Origin: Arthrobacter_B sp038069765
Lineage (GTDB): Bacteria; Actinomycetota; Actinomycetes; Actinomycetales; Micrococcaceae
Direction of reading: 5' to 3'
DNA: 64,000 nt
NCBI RefSeq assembly: GCF_038069765.1
Contig: NZ_JBBPFS010000001.1
Coordinates: 372,001 to 436,000 of the forward strand
Shown: piece by piece, positions 8,364-16,568 of the stretch
Layout of the letters: each line of letters opens with the position of its first letter
Position numbering within the stretch: the stretch's first letter is position 1
Translations under genes and position numbers: made by a program
Notes under the pieces: generated by a model
The model's database searches: none
What the model was told of the DNA's origin: nothing
Seen by the model: the letters and a program-made list of their open reading frames with translations, nothing else

Positions 8364-9376
8364 TGTCAGTCCTCACCAGCCCCCAGGTGCCAGCAACGCG
8401 TAACCGAGTCAGCCGTCTGCAGGGAAAGGCGAAGTATGCTCCGACCCTGGCCACGATCGGATTATTCCTGGCCATGTTCGCCGCAGGCGCCGTCATGTAC
8501 CCGGGATTCCTCTCCGGGCAGGTATTCCTTAATCTCCTGATCGACAACACTTTCCTCATCGTGCTGGCGGTTGGGATGACCTTCGTCATCCTGACCGGTG
8601 GTATCGACCTGTCCGTCGGGTCCGTCGTCGCCCTGTCCATGATGATCGCCGCCGCACTCCTGCAGGTGGGCTGGAATCCCTTCGCGGTCATTGCCGTCGT
8701 CCTGCTGACGGGTGCCGTTTTCGGGCTGCTCATGGGCCTGGTGATCCAGGTTTTCGAAATCCAGCCCTTCATCGTCACTCTTGCCGGGCTCTTCCTCGCC
8801 AGGGGCCTCTGCTACGTCATCAGCCTCAACTCGATCACCGTCACGGATCCGTTTTTCACGTCAATGGCGCAGGCCCGTATCCGGCTGCCGGGCGACCTGT
8901 TTGTCTCACCCGGCGTTATCATCGCACTGCTCGTCGTCGCAGCCGCGGTGTACGTGCTGCACAGGACGCGCTTCGGCAGGACCGTTTACGCGGTTGGCGG
9001 GGGAGAAGCCTCTGCCGTGCTGATGGGACTGGCGGTTCCCCGGACCAAAGTACTCGTGTACACCATCAGCGGCGTCTGCTCAGCAATCGCCGGAGTCCTG
9101 TTCTCCTTCTACAGCCTGTCGGGCTACAGCCTGGCAGCCCAGGGGATGGAACTGGACGCCATCGCGGCAGTGGTGGTGGGCGGAACGCTCCTGAGTGGAG
9201 GCTACGGGTACGTCATCGGGTCCCTGGCCGGTGTCCTTGTCCTCGGCATCGTGCAGACTTTCATCTCCTACGAGGGAACACTGAGCTCCTGGTGGACCCG
9301 CATTGCCATCGGGGTTCTGCTGCTGGTCTTTATCCTGCTGCAGAAGCTCTTCTCCCGGAAAGTGAAGCTCACCTAG
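8363..9376 (+). CDS. yjfF: Sugar ABC transporter permease, second subunit
   Basis: 337 residues. TGATG overlap of 1 nt with ytfT. It shares the family motif GGIDLSVGSVVALSMM and a later GGTLLSGGYGYVIGS block with its partner. As in E. coli, where YtfT and YjfF form a heterodimer, it should complete the importer. No sugar-catabolic gene follows, so the imported sugar must be processed by enzymes encoded elsewhere. The operon ends here; the downstream gene is 103 nt away. Confidence 0.9.
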   Translation: MSVLTSPQVPATRNRVSRLQGKAKYAPTLATIGLFLAMFAAGAVMYPGFLSGQVFLNLLIDNTFLIVLAVGMTFVILTGGIDLSVGSVVALSMMIAAALLQVGWNPFAVIAVVLLTGAVFGLLMGLVIQVFEIQPFIVTLAGLFLARGLCYVISLNSITVTDPFFTSMAQARIRLPGDLFVSPGVIIALLVVAAAVYVLHRTRFGRTVYAVGGGEASAVLMGLAVPRTKVLVYTISGVCSAIAGVLFSFYSLSGYSLAAQGMELDAIAAVVVGGTLLSGGYGYVIGSLAGVLVLGIVQTFISYEGTLSSWWTRIAIGVLLLVFILLQKLFSRKVKLT

Positions 9377-9479
9377 CGCATGCCGCCGGCCGCAGCGCAT
9401 GCCGGCTTCCGACCGCAGGGCCGGGTTAGTATGTCGTTCCGCGTCATAAGTAGCGCATGCGGCCATCCGGTGCCAGCAT

Positions 9480-10460
9480 GTGGGGATGTCCTCGAACCCC
9501 GCCACCACGGCTCCCAAAGGTCCCCGCACCGCCGAGGAGCGCAGCGCCCGCGTCGCCGTCACCGTCTTTCCCCTGCTGATCCTTGCCGGGGGAGCAGCGG
9601 CCCTGTTTTTCCCGGAGCCGTTCACCGCTGCGGGACTGTCCACCTATATCAACCCCGGCCTGATGCTGATCATGTTCGGCATGGGCCTGACCCTGACGAT
9701 GCCGGACTTCGCCCTGGTTATCCGGCAGCCGCTGCCGGTGCTGCTCGGCGTCGTCGCGCAGTACATGATCATGCCTTTGATCGGCGTCGCCGTGGCCTGG
9801 GCCCTGCAGCTAAGCCCCGAACTGGCCGCCGGCGTGATTCTCGTGGGCTGCGCGCCGGGCGGAACGGCCTCCAACGTGGTCACCTACCTGGCACGGGGAA
9901 ACCTGGCGCTCTCCGTTGCGATGACCTCGGTGTCCACCCTGCTTGCGCCCATCTTCACACCGCTGCTCGCACTGTGGCTGGCCAACCGCTACATGTCCGT
10001 CGACGCCGGCTCCATGGCGATGTCCATTGTCCAGATTGTGCTGATTCCCGTAGTACTGGGGCTGGTGATCCGCTACCTGATTCCGAAACTGGTGGACCGG
10101 GTGCTGCCGGTGCTGCCGTGGGTTTCGGTTATTGCGATCACCTTTGTGGTTATTGCCGTGGTGTCCGGAAGCGCGGAGGCCATCTTCACTGCCGGCTGGC
10201 TGATCCTGCTGGCCGTGGTGCTGCACAACGGTCTGGGCCTGGGCCTGGGATACGGCGTGGCCAAACTCTTCCGGCAGCCTATTCCCGCGCGGCGCACCAT
10301 GGCGATTGAAGTCGGCATGCAAAACTCGGGTCTGGCCGCCGGTTTGGCGCGGGACTATTTCACTCCGGAGGCGGCCCTGCCCGCCGCAGTGTTCTCGGTG
10401 TGGCACAACGTCTCCGGCGCCCTGATGGCAGCCTTTTGGCGCCGCCGGCCCACGAACTAG
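9480..10460 (+). CDS. Bile acid:sodium symporter (BASS) family transporter
   Basis: 326 residues from GTG; an in-frame ATG 6 nt later (9486) is equally possible and no clear ribosome site exists. Eight to ten TM segments are visible. Family landmarks are GCAPGGTASNVVTYLARGN (the conserved crossover region) and EVGMQNSGLA. Bacterial members move organic anions such as pantoate, keto acids or sulfonates with sodium. The substrate here is unknown and neighbours give no clue. It appears to be transcribed alone or with the phosphatase 51 nt downstream. Confidence 0.85.
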   Translation: MGMSSNPATTAPKGPRTAEERSARVAVTVFPLLILAGGAAALFFPEPFTAAGLSTYINPGLMLIMFGMGLTLTMPDFALVIRQPLPVLLGVVAQYMIMPLIGVAVAWALQLSPELAAGVILVGCAPGGTASNVVTYLARGNLALSVAMTSVSTLLAPIFTPLLALWLANRYMSVDAGSMAMSIVQIVLIPVVLGLVIRYLIPKLVDRVLPVLPWVSVIAITFVVIAVVSGSAEAIFTAGWLILLAVVLHNGLGLGLGYGVAKLFRQPIPARRTMAIEVGMQNSGLAAGLARDYFTPEAALPAAVFSVWHNVSGALMAAFWRRRPTN

Positions 10461-10511
10461 CATCGGCAGGCCAACACAGGTCTTGTTTTGGGAGCAGGGG
10501 AAAGGGATGTC

Positions 10512-11168
10512 ATGCGGAACGTCTACGTTGTCGCCCATACCGAAGCGACCCACCACGTCGAGCAAATTGTTGGGGGCTGGTATGACTCCGCGCTGACAGC
10601 CAAGGGCGTCAGCGACGCCGGGCGGGTCGCCTCGGCGCTGGGCGCACTGATACCCGGCGGGAGGCGCGTTTCACTCACCAGCTCCGATCTGCTGCGGACC
10701 CGGCAGACGGCAGCACCCATAGCCGAACGGCTGGGGGTGGAAGTGCTCACGGATCCGGATCTGCGTGAGCAGTCCTACGGAGCCGCCGAGGGGACGCCGG
10801 TCGGATCCACGCCGTACGTTCCGCCGCCTGCCGTCAGGGACCGACTGCACCACCGTGACGGAAACGAGGGCTCGGAGACGAGGTACGAGTGGGCGGCACG
10901 CTCGTACGCGGCCCTGCACAGGGTTCTTGCAAGCGGGCCGGAGGATGCAGTGGTAGTCACCCACGGCGGTACGGCAACCTATCTCATTGCGGCCTGGATC
11001 GGGCTTCCCCTCGAAGCAGCCGGCTACGTGAAGTTCGCCGTTTCCCCCGGCGGAATCACTCATCTGCGGGAGGACGACTTCTTTCATGACCGGCAGGTAG
11101 CGGCCCTGAACATGGTGGATCATCTTGCGCCGGCAGTGCAGCCCCTCGTACACGGGCTGCCGGGATGA
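10512..11168 (+). CDS. Histidine-phosphatase-superfamily protein with altered RHG motif
   Basis: 218 residues from the ATG at 10512, preceded by AAAGGGA; an upstream in-frame ATG at 10488 is less likely. The usual RHG at the N-terminus is replaced by AHTEATHH. Other superfamily elements remain: SDLLRTRQTA, the acid-containing LREQSYG and the second catalytic His in VVTHGGTATYL. The nucleophilic His survives but the phosphate-binding Arg beside it is lost, so activity or substrate may differ from classical phosphoglycerate mutase-type phosphatases. Related proteins with VTHPEATHH are known to me in actinobacteria, so this is probably a subfamily rather than decay. Confidence 0.82.
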   Translation: MRNVYVVAHTEATHHVEQIVGGWYDSALTAKGVSDAGRVASALGALIPGGRRVSLTSSDLLRTRQTAAPIAERLGVEVLTDPDLREQSYGAAEGTPVGSTPYVPPPAVRDRLHHRDGNEGSETRYEWAARSYAALHRVLASGPEDAVVVTHGGTATYLIAAWIGLPLEAAGYVKFAVSPGGITHLREDDFFHDRQVAALNMVDHLAPAVQPLVHGLPG

Positions 11169-11260
11169 GGGCCGCTGATTTCTGGACTGCGGCGGGTACC
11201 GTTCGCGCATCCGGGCCGCTAGGGTGACGCTTCCGAGCCCATCGAGGAAAGCGGACAGCC

Positions 11261-12082
11261 GTGGTTTCCAAGACGATTGTGATTACCGGCGCGAGTGACG
11301 GGATTGGCGCGGCCGCGGCCCGGCAGCTGGCCGGGGACGGCCACCAGGTGCTCGTGGTGGGCCGCTCACCGGAACGAACCGCCGCCGTGGCAGCAGAGAC
11401 CGGCGGACACTACATCCTCGCCGACTTTGCGGACCTGAACAGCGTCCGGAATCTCGCCTCGGAAATCCTGCAGCGGTTTCCCCGCATAGACGTGCTGGCC
11501 AACAACGCCGGCGCCATCTTCGGCAGGGAGCGGCAGGTGACCGGCGATGGGCATGAGATGACTTTCCAGGTGAACTACCTCGCGCCGTTCCTGCTGACGC
11601 GGCTGCTCACCGACCGGCTGCTGGAATCCCGGGGAACGGTGATCAACACCTCCAGTTCCGCGAACCTGATGGCGCGGGTGGACCTGGAGGATCTGGAACA
11701 GCAGAAAAACTACCGGCCCTTCCGTGCCTACGCGTCCACCAAACTTGAACAGATCCTGTTCACAGAGGAGTTTGACCGCCGCTACCGCTCGCACGGAGCA
11801 ACCGCCACGGCCTTCCACCCCGGTTTAGTGGGCTCCAGCTTCCTCAACGGGCAGGGTGCCCTGCCGCGCGCCGTCTTCCGCTCGCCACTGCGGCGGGTGG
11901 TCCCGACGCCGGAGACTGGCGCCCGCACGCTCGTTTACCTCGCCGAGGGAACTCCCGGAGAAGACTACGAAACAGGCAGGTATTACCGGCGCAACAAGGT
12001 GGCCCGCGCCAACCGCCAGGCCAGTAACGGGGTCCTCGCACTGCAGCTGTGGAGGCGGAGTGTGGCCATGCTGGATCGCTGA
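11261..12082 (+). CDS. Short-chain dehydrogenase/reductase
   Basis: 273 residues from GTG, with GAGGAAA about 12 nt upstream. Cofactor motif TGASDGIG is near the N-terminus, NNAG is in the middle, and the catalytic YASTK follows NTSSSANL. The longer C-terminal region is like retinol-dehydrogenase or protochlorophyllide-reductase-type members. It is an NAD(P)-dependent oxidoreductase of unknown substrate. It ends 23 nt before the convergent SorC-type gene. Confidence 0.9.
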   Translation: MVSKTIVITGASDGIGAAAARQLAGDGHQVLVVGRSPERTAAVAAETGGHYILADFADLNSVRNLASEILQRFPRIDVLANNAGAIFGRERQVTGDGHEMTFQVNYLAPFLLTRLLTDRLLESRGTVINTSSSANLMARVDLEDLEQQKNYRPFRAYASTKLEQILFTEEFDRRYRSHGATATAFHPGLVGSSFLNGQGALPRAVFRSPLRRVVPTPETGARTLVYLAEGTPGEDYETGRYYRRNKVARANRQASNGVLALQLWRRSVAMLDR

Positions 12083-12105
12083 CCGCACTTCGGATGTCAG
12101 CGGCC

Positions 12106-13116
12106 CTAGCTGGAAGCCAGCCGCCGGGCGGAATTCTCGTCCAGGATCAAATCCGTCACCAGCCCGGCACGCAGCGCTCCCAGGAGACTGGTGGTTTTGG
12201 CTTCCCCGGCAACCACGCAGATTCGCCGCGGCACCTGGCGGAGCACATCAAGGTCCGGGCCGGTGCTGCGGTCGTTGAGCCGGATGCCGTCCCAGGTGCC
12301 GTCCGCCCGGTAGAACATGGTCGCGACGTCACCTACGACTTCTTCGGCCAGCAGGTCGTCCAGATCCTCATCGTCCAGGTAAGCCCCGTTGTAGACGTGG
12401 CTGGGGATGCCGGCCTCCATGGAACCGACACCGAAGATGGCGGTGTTCATCCGTGCCTGCAGGTCAAGGACGCGCTTGACCGGCCGTTCCCGCCACATCG
12501 CTTCCTTTGTCTCCGTATGGTCGAAAAAGGCCGGCACGGGAAACTGCACCACGCGCGCACCGTACGCGTGGCCGAACCGCTGCAGGATTTCGCTGGCGTA
12601 GGTGATGCCGGAGGTCCGGAAGTTGCCGGCCCCGTTCATCTGCACAATTGTGCTGTCATGCGTGTTCTTCACGGAGAGGTGCTGGCTGACCGCGGTCAGC
12701 GTGGAACCCCATGCAACGCCGACGATCGCGTCGGAATCGATCAGGGGGTTGATGAGGTGGGCAGCCTGCACGGCCACGCGCTGCAGGATCTGGGCGGGGG
12801 ATACTCCCTCGGCCACGGGAACCACCTTGGCATGGATGCCGAAACGGGTGCTGATCTCCCTTTCCAGGGCAGGTGCCCGGTCGGCGGCGCTCTTGATCCT
12901 GATCTCCACCAGCCCGCTGCTTCGCGCATGCGACAGCAGCCGTGAGACCGTGGAGCGGGAGATCCGCAGCTCCCGGGCAATGGCTTCCATGGTCAGGTTC
13001 TGCAGGTAGTACATCTGCGCGGCCCGAAGCGCGTCCCGGGTCCGGGTTTCAGATTCTGCCCGGACGATACCTTCACCGGGTTGCTTCCCGGGCCGCGAAC
13101 TGACACCAATGTTCAC
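12106..13116 (-). CDS. SorC/DeoR-type sugar-binding transcriptional regulator, probable regulator of glpD
   Basis: 336 residues. An N-terminal HTH (MEAIARELRISRSTVSRLL, about residues 43-61) is followed by a sugar-binding domain of the SorC family, with VGVAWGSTL and a C-terminal CVVAGEAKT. GTG at 13116 is chosen because GGAG lies 5 nt upstream; an ATG at 13152 in the same frame has only a weak site. It is divergent from glpD. This pairing suggests it senses a phosphorylated metabolite such as glycerol-3-phosphate and controls glpD; that link is inference. Confidence 0.85.
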   Translation of the reverse strand: MNIGVSSRPGKQPGEGIVRAESETRTRDALRAAQMYYLQNLTMEAIARELRISRSTVSRLLSHARSSGLVEIRIKSAADRAPALEREISTRFGIHAKVVPVAEGVSPAQILQRVAVQAAHLINPLIDSDAIVGVAWGSTLTAVSQHLSVKNTHDSTIVQMNGAGNFRTSGITYASEILQRFGHAYGARVVQFPVPAFFDHTETKEAMWRERPVKRVLDLQARMNTAIFGVGSMEAGIPSHVYNGAYLDDEDLDDLLAEEVVGDVATMFYRADGTWDGIRLNDRSTGPDLDVLRQVPRRICVVAGEAKTTSLLGALRAGLVTDLILDENSARRLASS

Positions 13117-13166
13117 TTTTGCTCCGCCGAAACCGCTGTGTTGGTCATGCATCCATTATGCCAGCG

Positions 13167-13180
13167 TGCACGTTTGTGCA
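13167..13180. promoter_or_regulatory. Candidate SorC operator upstream of glpD
   Basis: Inverted repeat TGCAC-GTTT-GTGCA lies 44 nt upstream of the glpD ATG and just upstream of the divergent regulator gene. Confidence 0.5.
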
Positions 13181-13223
13181 TCCGCTCGATCCGCGGGGCT
13201 CCCGGCTTCGAACATTGAGGGAT

Positions 13224-14996
13224 ATGGCAAAGCCGCCACAGAAGCGTTTGGAGATAGTCGTGGACAATTCCGTGAACCCCACTAAGGGAAAAACCGCCGC
13301 CCGCCCGGTGGTTCAGCAGCTGAAGGACCGCCCCCGGGCCTCGGTGCTGATCGTTGGCGGCGGCATTAACGGCGTCGGTACCTTCCGGGACCTGTCGCTG
13401 CAGGGCGTGGACGTTGTCCTCGTCGAGCGTGGAGATTACTGCCAGGGGGCATCCGGTGCCTCCTCCCACATGATCCACGGCGGCATCCGCTACCTGGAAA
13501 ACGGCGAGTTCCGCCTGGTGCACGAGTCCGTCGTCGAGCGCAATGCGCTGCTCCGCCTGGCACCGCACTACGTGAAGCCGCTGCAGACCACCATCCCGAT
13601 CACCAGCACCTTCGCCGGCATCACGGCTGCGCCCATGCGCTTCCTGACGCACAAGCAGGGCAAGCCGAACGAGCGCGGCGCCCTGCTCATCAAGGCCGGC
13701 CTGATGATGTACGACTTCTTCTCCCGCGGCGGCCGCGTTGCCCCGAAGCACAACTTTGTGGGCAAGAAGAAGTCCCTGCAGGAACTGCCCAAGCTGCGTC
13801 CTGACGTAAAGTACACCGCCACCTACTTCGACGCTTCCGTGCACAACCCGGAGCGCCTGACCCTGGATGTGCTGCGCGACGGCCTCGAGGCCAACCCGCA
13901 GTCCCGCGCCAGCAACTACGTTTCGGCCGTGGGCACCACCGACGCCGGCACGATGCTGCGCGACGAGCTGACCGGCGAAGAATTCGTGTTCGACGCCGAC
14001 GTCGTCATCAACGCCACCGGCGCCTGGGTTGATGAGACCAACGATTCCTTCGGCAAGCGCACCTCCTTCATGGGCGGCACCAAGGGTTCGCACATCGTCC
14101 TGGACCACCCGGAGCTGCTTGAGGCCTGCGCCGGCCGCGAGCTGTTTTTCGAGCACACCGACGGCCGCATCGTCCTCATCTACCCGATGGGCGACCGCGT
14201 GCTGGTGGGCACCACCGACATCGACGCCGACATCAACGAGGCCTCGGTCTGCACCGACGACGAGATCGAGTACTTCTTCGAACTCGTTGCCCATGTGTTC
14301 CCGACCATCGACGTACGCCGCGACCACATCGTGTACACGTTCTCAGGCGTTCGCCCGCTGCCCAAGCATGACGACACCTCGCCCGGCTTCGTTTCCCGCG
14401 ACTACCGCATCGAGAAGCGTGTGGACAGCCGCGGCGGCAAGAACGTCACCACGCTGTCCCTGGTGGGCGGCAAGTGGACCACGTTCCGCGCCCTCTCCGA
14501 GACGCTGGCCTCCGACGCGATGACGGCTTTGGGCATGCCCCGGAAGACGACGACGTCGGAGCTTCAGATCGGCGGCGGCAAGGACTTCCCGCGCACCGAG
14601 GCCGAGGAACGCCTCTGGGTCAACCGCACCGCCAACGAGGTTGCCGACCGCGACCGCGTCCGCGTGCTGCTGACCCGCTACGGCACCCGCGCCACCGATG
14701 TGCTGGAGTTCCTGGCCCAGGGTGGAGACCAGCTGCTGGCCTCCACCAACGAGATCAGCACCCGCGAACTGACCTACATGGTCGAAAACGAGCAGATCAC
14801 CCGTCTGGCCGACGTCCTGATCCGCCGCACGTCGCTGGCCTTCCGCGGTTTGGTCACGGAGGCCATGCTCAACGAGATGGCTGAACTGCTCGCTCCGCAG
14901 CTTGGCTGGGACGAGGCGGAAACCCGCCGCCAGGTCGAGTCCGCACGCGACCTGCTGGTCACCATGCACGGCATGAAGATCCCCGCTGCGGTCTAG
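13224..14996 (+). CDS. glpD: Glycerol-3-phosphate dehydrogenase (FAD-dependent)
   Basis: 590 residues. It oxidises glycerol-3-phosphate to dihydroxyacetone phosphate, passing electrons to the respiratory quinone pool at the inner face of the membrane. The FAD motif VGGGINGVG is near residue 44. Further landmarks are SSHMIHGGIRYLE, LVGTTDID, FSGVRPLP and LVGGKWTTFR. A C-terminal helical DAO_C domain starts around residue 440. The ATG at 13224 has TTGAGGGAT just before it; in-frame codons upstream would run through the operator. It is monocistronic, followed by two hairpins, and divergent from a SorC-type regulator. Its codon use is strongly biased, which suggests high expression. Confidence 0.93.
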   Translation: MAKPPQKRLEIVVDNSVNPTKGKTAARPVVQQLKDRPRASVLIVGGGINGVGTFRDLSLQGVDVVLVERGDYCQGASGASSHMIHGGIRYLENGEFRLVHESVVERNALLRLAPHYVKPLQTTIPITSTFAGITAAPMRFLTHKQGKPNERGALLIKAGLMMYDFFSRGGRVAPKHNFVGKKKSLQELPKLRPDVKYTATYFDASVHNPERLTLDVLRDGLEANPQSRASNYVSAVGTTDAGTMLRDELTGEEFVFDADVVINATGAWVDETNDSFGKRTSFMGGTKGSHIVLDHPELLEACAGRELFFEHTDGRIVLIYPMGDRVLVGTTDIDADINEASVCTDDEIEYFFELVAHVFPTIDVRRDHIVYTFSGVRPLPKHDDTSPGFVSRDYRIEKRVDSRGGKNVTTLSLVGGKWTTFRALSETLASDAMTALGMPRKTTTSELQIGGGKDFPRTEAEERLWVNRTANEVADRDRVRVLLTRYGTRATDVLEFLAQGGDQLLASTNEISTRELTYMVENEQITRLADVLIRRTSLAFRGLVTEAMLNEMAELLAPQLGWDEAETRRQVESARDLLVTMHGMKIPAAV

Positions 14997-15009
14997 CAGG
15001 GAGCTTCCG

Positions 15010-15034
15010 GGTACCGGCCGCGCCGGCCGGTACC
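15010..15034 (+). terminator. Hairpin after glpD
   Basis: Perfect 10-bp stem GGTACCGGCC / GGCCGGTACC with a GCGCC loop, starting 14 nt after the glpD stop codon. Confidence 0.65.
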
Positions 15035-15049
15035 TATAAGGAAACAGTG

Positions 15050-15095
15050 GAAGTGGGCGGGCACCGGGAACGGTGGCCGCCCACTTCTGTTTTTG
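15050..15095 (+). terminator. Rho-independent terminator
   Basis: 11-bp stem GAAGTGGGCGG / CCGCCCACTTC with a 16-nt loop, followed by TGTTTTTGG. It is the better terminator of the pair after glpD and, read on the other strand, lies just beyond the CarD stop. Confidence 0.75.
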
Positions 15096-15125
15096 GTGAG
15101 GCGGGGCCGGACCGTTTGCTCCGGC

Positions 15126-15617
15126 CTAGGCCAGCGCCCGGAACGGCGGCCACAGGCTGTCCAGCTGCACGCCGGCGTCGTCCTCGGAAATGCCGAGGGC
15201 GAGTGAGATCTCGGTCAGCAGGGGCTTGCGCGCCTGCCGGAGCATGTCCCGTTCCGCCTGGGAGAGCCCGGCTGCGGCATTCCTGAGCATCAGATTGCGG
15301 ACCACTGCGGCGATCACCAGCGGATCGCCGGTGGCCAGTCTCTCGGTGTTGTCCTTAAACCGTCTGGACCACTGGGTATCCTCCTGCTCGGCGGGTGCCT
15401 TGAGGACCTGAAAAAGGGCCTCCAGGCCGGCGGGATCCAGCACCGGCCGCAGGCCGACGCGTTCCACCTGGTCCACAGGCACCCAGACCAACAGGTGCGA
15501 GGCCTGAACCTCCAGGACAACGCATTCCTTCTGCAGGCGGGGGTGTATCTGAAACGAGTCGACGACGGCGGGGCCATGGTGGGGATGGACCAGAATCTGG
15601 CCCTTGGAAAGTGGCAA
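15126..15617 (-). CDS. CarD-family RNA-polymerase-binding transcription regulator
   Basis: 163 residues from a TTG start with GGAGG 7 nt upstream, matching the usual CarD length of about 160. The N-terminal RNAP-interaction domain begins LSKGQILVHPHHGPAVV, the counterpart of VGDTVVYPHHGAALV in mycobacterial CarD. The C-terminal helical domain keeps NWSRR-like QWSRRFKDNTERLATGDP and a LSQAERDMLRQARK block. CarD proteins stabilise open promoter complexes at rRNA and other promoters. Divergence suggests a paralogue of the essential copy rather than carD itself. An ATG at 15698 in frame is a less likely start because it would add an N-terminal extension before the RNAP-binding fold. Confidence 0.82.
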   Translation of the reverse strand: MPLSKGQILVHPHHGPAVVDSFQIHPRLQKECVVLEVQASHLLVWVPVDQVERVGLRPVLDPAGLEALFQVLKAPAEQEDTQWSRRFKDNTERLATGDPLVIAAVVRNLMLRNAAAGLSQAERDMLRQARKPLLTEISLALGISEDDAGVQLDSLWPPFRALA

Positions 15618-15826
15618 TGTGCTACCTCCGACCACACGATATCCGCAGGACGGTTCGGACCGAACGGTCATCATCTGCGGGTTTTGGTGAATCTCCATTT
15701 TACTCCGCCGGGCCCAGCGGTCACCGGTACGGAGCCCCTGAGTGCCGGGAGCAGTAGGAAAAAGTACCGTCCGGCCCGGAGTGGAAGCCGGCAGGGCCCA
15801 CTCCGCGGCCGGGTCCACGTGACGGC

Positions 15827-16375
15827 TTAGAGATCCATCAGGTATTGGCGGCACGCATACACGCGCTTGTACCGCCTGCGAACAGCAGCCTCGTTTTCGA
15901 TGGGCGAGTGTAGGAACGCTCCCTGCAGCGCAGACATGTCCGGAGGAGTTTCATAGCCATCGCGTGGATCATCAGGGTCCAGATAAACATGCAGATACCG
16001 GTAGTTTTCCCGGAAACCGGCCTGCTGGTACCAGCGGTTGGCGCTGACGGTTTCACGAGTCCAGGCGTCGAGGGCTTTCACTTCCTCCGGCATCCGGGCC
16101 AGGGCGTGCTGCAGGAGGGCTGAAGCCACGCCCAGACGGCGGCCGGAGGGATGGACAGCTATCGAATCGATGGTGGCTGCGGTGCCGGTGATTTCCACGT
16201 CAAGTATTCCGATAATCTGGCCGCCGTCCTCGGCGACAAACGCCAAATGCGGGCTGGGGAACTGCGGCTTGGATGTTTTGACGTCGTCGTAGTAATCGCT
16301 GTCGAAAAAGCTGAGCAGCCGGCACAAGAGCCACTGTCGCTCATCCGCATCCTGATAATCCCGGATAGTGAACAT
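15827..16375 (-). CDS. GNAT-family N-acetyltransferase
   Basis: 182 residues. The acetyl-CoA-binding signature is SGRRLGVASALLQHAL, preceded by a strand ending TIDSIAVHP; the later NRWYQQAGF is the usual GNAT beta-bulge region. The C-terminal 50 residues (DPDDPRDGYETPPDM onward) are an extension whose role is unclear. The acceptor substrate is unknown. It is divergent from the MFS gene and upstream of the CarD paralogue, 209 nt away, so cotranscription is uncertain. Confidence 0.88.
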   Translation of the reverse strand: MFTIRDYQDADERQWLLCRLLSFFDSDYYDDVKTSKPQFPSPHLAFVAEDGGQIIGILDVEITGTAATIDSIAVHPSGRRLGVASALLQHALARMPEEVKALDAWTRETVSANRWYQQAGFRENYRYLHVYLDPDDPRDGYETPPDMSALQGAFLHSPIENEAAVRRRYKRVYACRQYLMDL

Positions 16376-16509
16376 TGTGAACCCCCGATGTGGAATTGCT
16401 CCGCCAGCGTTGGAGCCTACCGGACAGCCCCGGACCTTTCCTGACCCGGGATCGGCCGGCAGCTCCCGGGGCGGTTCGGGGAGCAGGACGTGTCACCGGA
16501 CACTTAATG

Positions 16510-16554
16510 GTTGATAATAGGCAACTAGTTTATATAGTTGATAACAGTCAACTA
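16510..16554. promoter_or_regulatory. Two MarR-type operators upstream of the drug exporter
   Basis: GTTGA-TAATAG-GCAAC (16510-16525) and TAGTTGA-TAACAG-TCAACTA (16535-16554) are two related inverted repeats, 27 bp centre to centre, ending 14 nt before the exporter start codon. The second MarR box is a near-perfect 20-mer. They are the expected binding sites of the MarR protein encoded at 18416. Confidence 0.75.
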
Positions 16555-16568
16555 CCAGCAGGAGCCAG

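Noticed and set aside
9377..9479. Possible terminator hairpin between yjfF and the BASS gene
   Set aside because: Repeated GCATGCCGG-type pieces occur but no clean stem with loop could be drawn.
12049..12945. Plus-strand open frame across the SorC regulator
   Set aside because: Begins inside the SDR gene 3' end and has no family pattern; the minus-strand SorC frame is clear.
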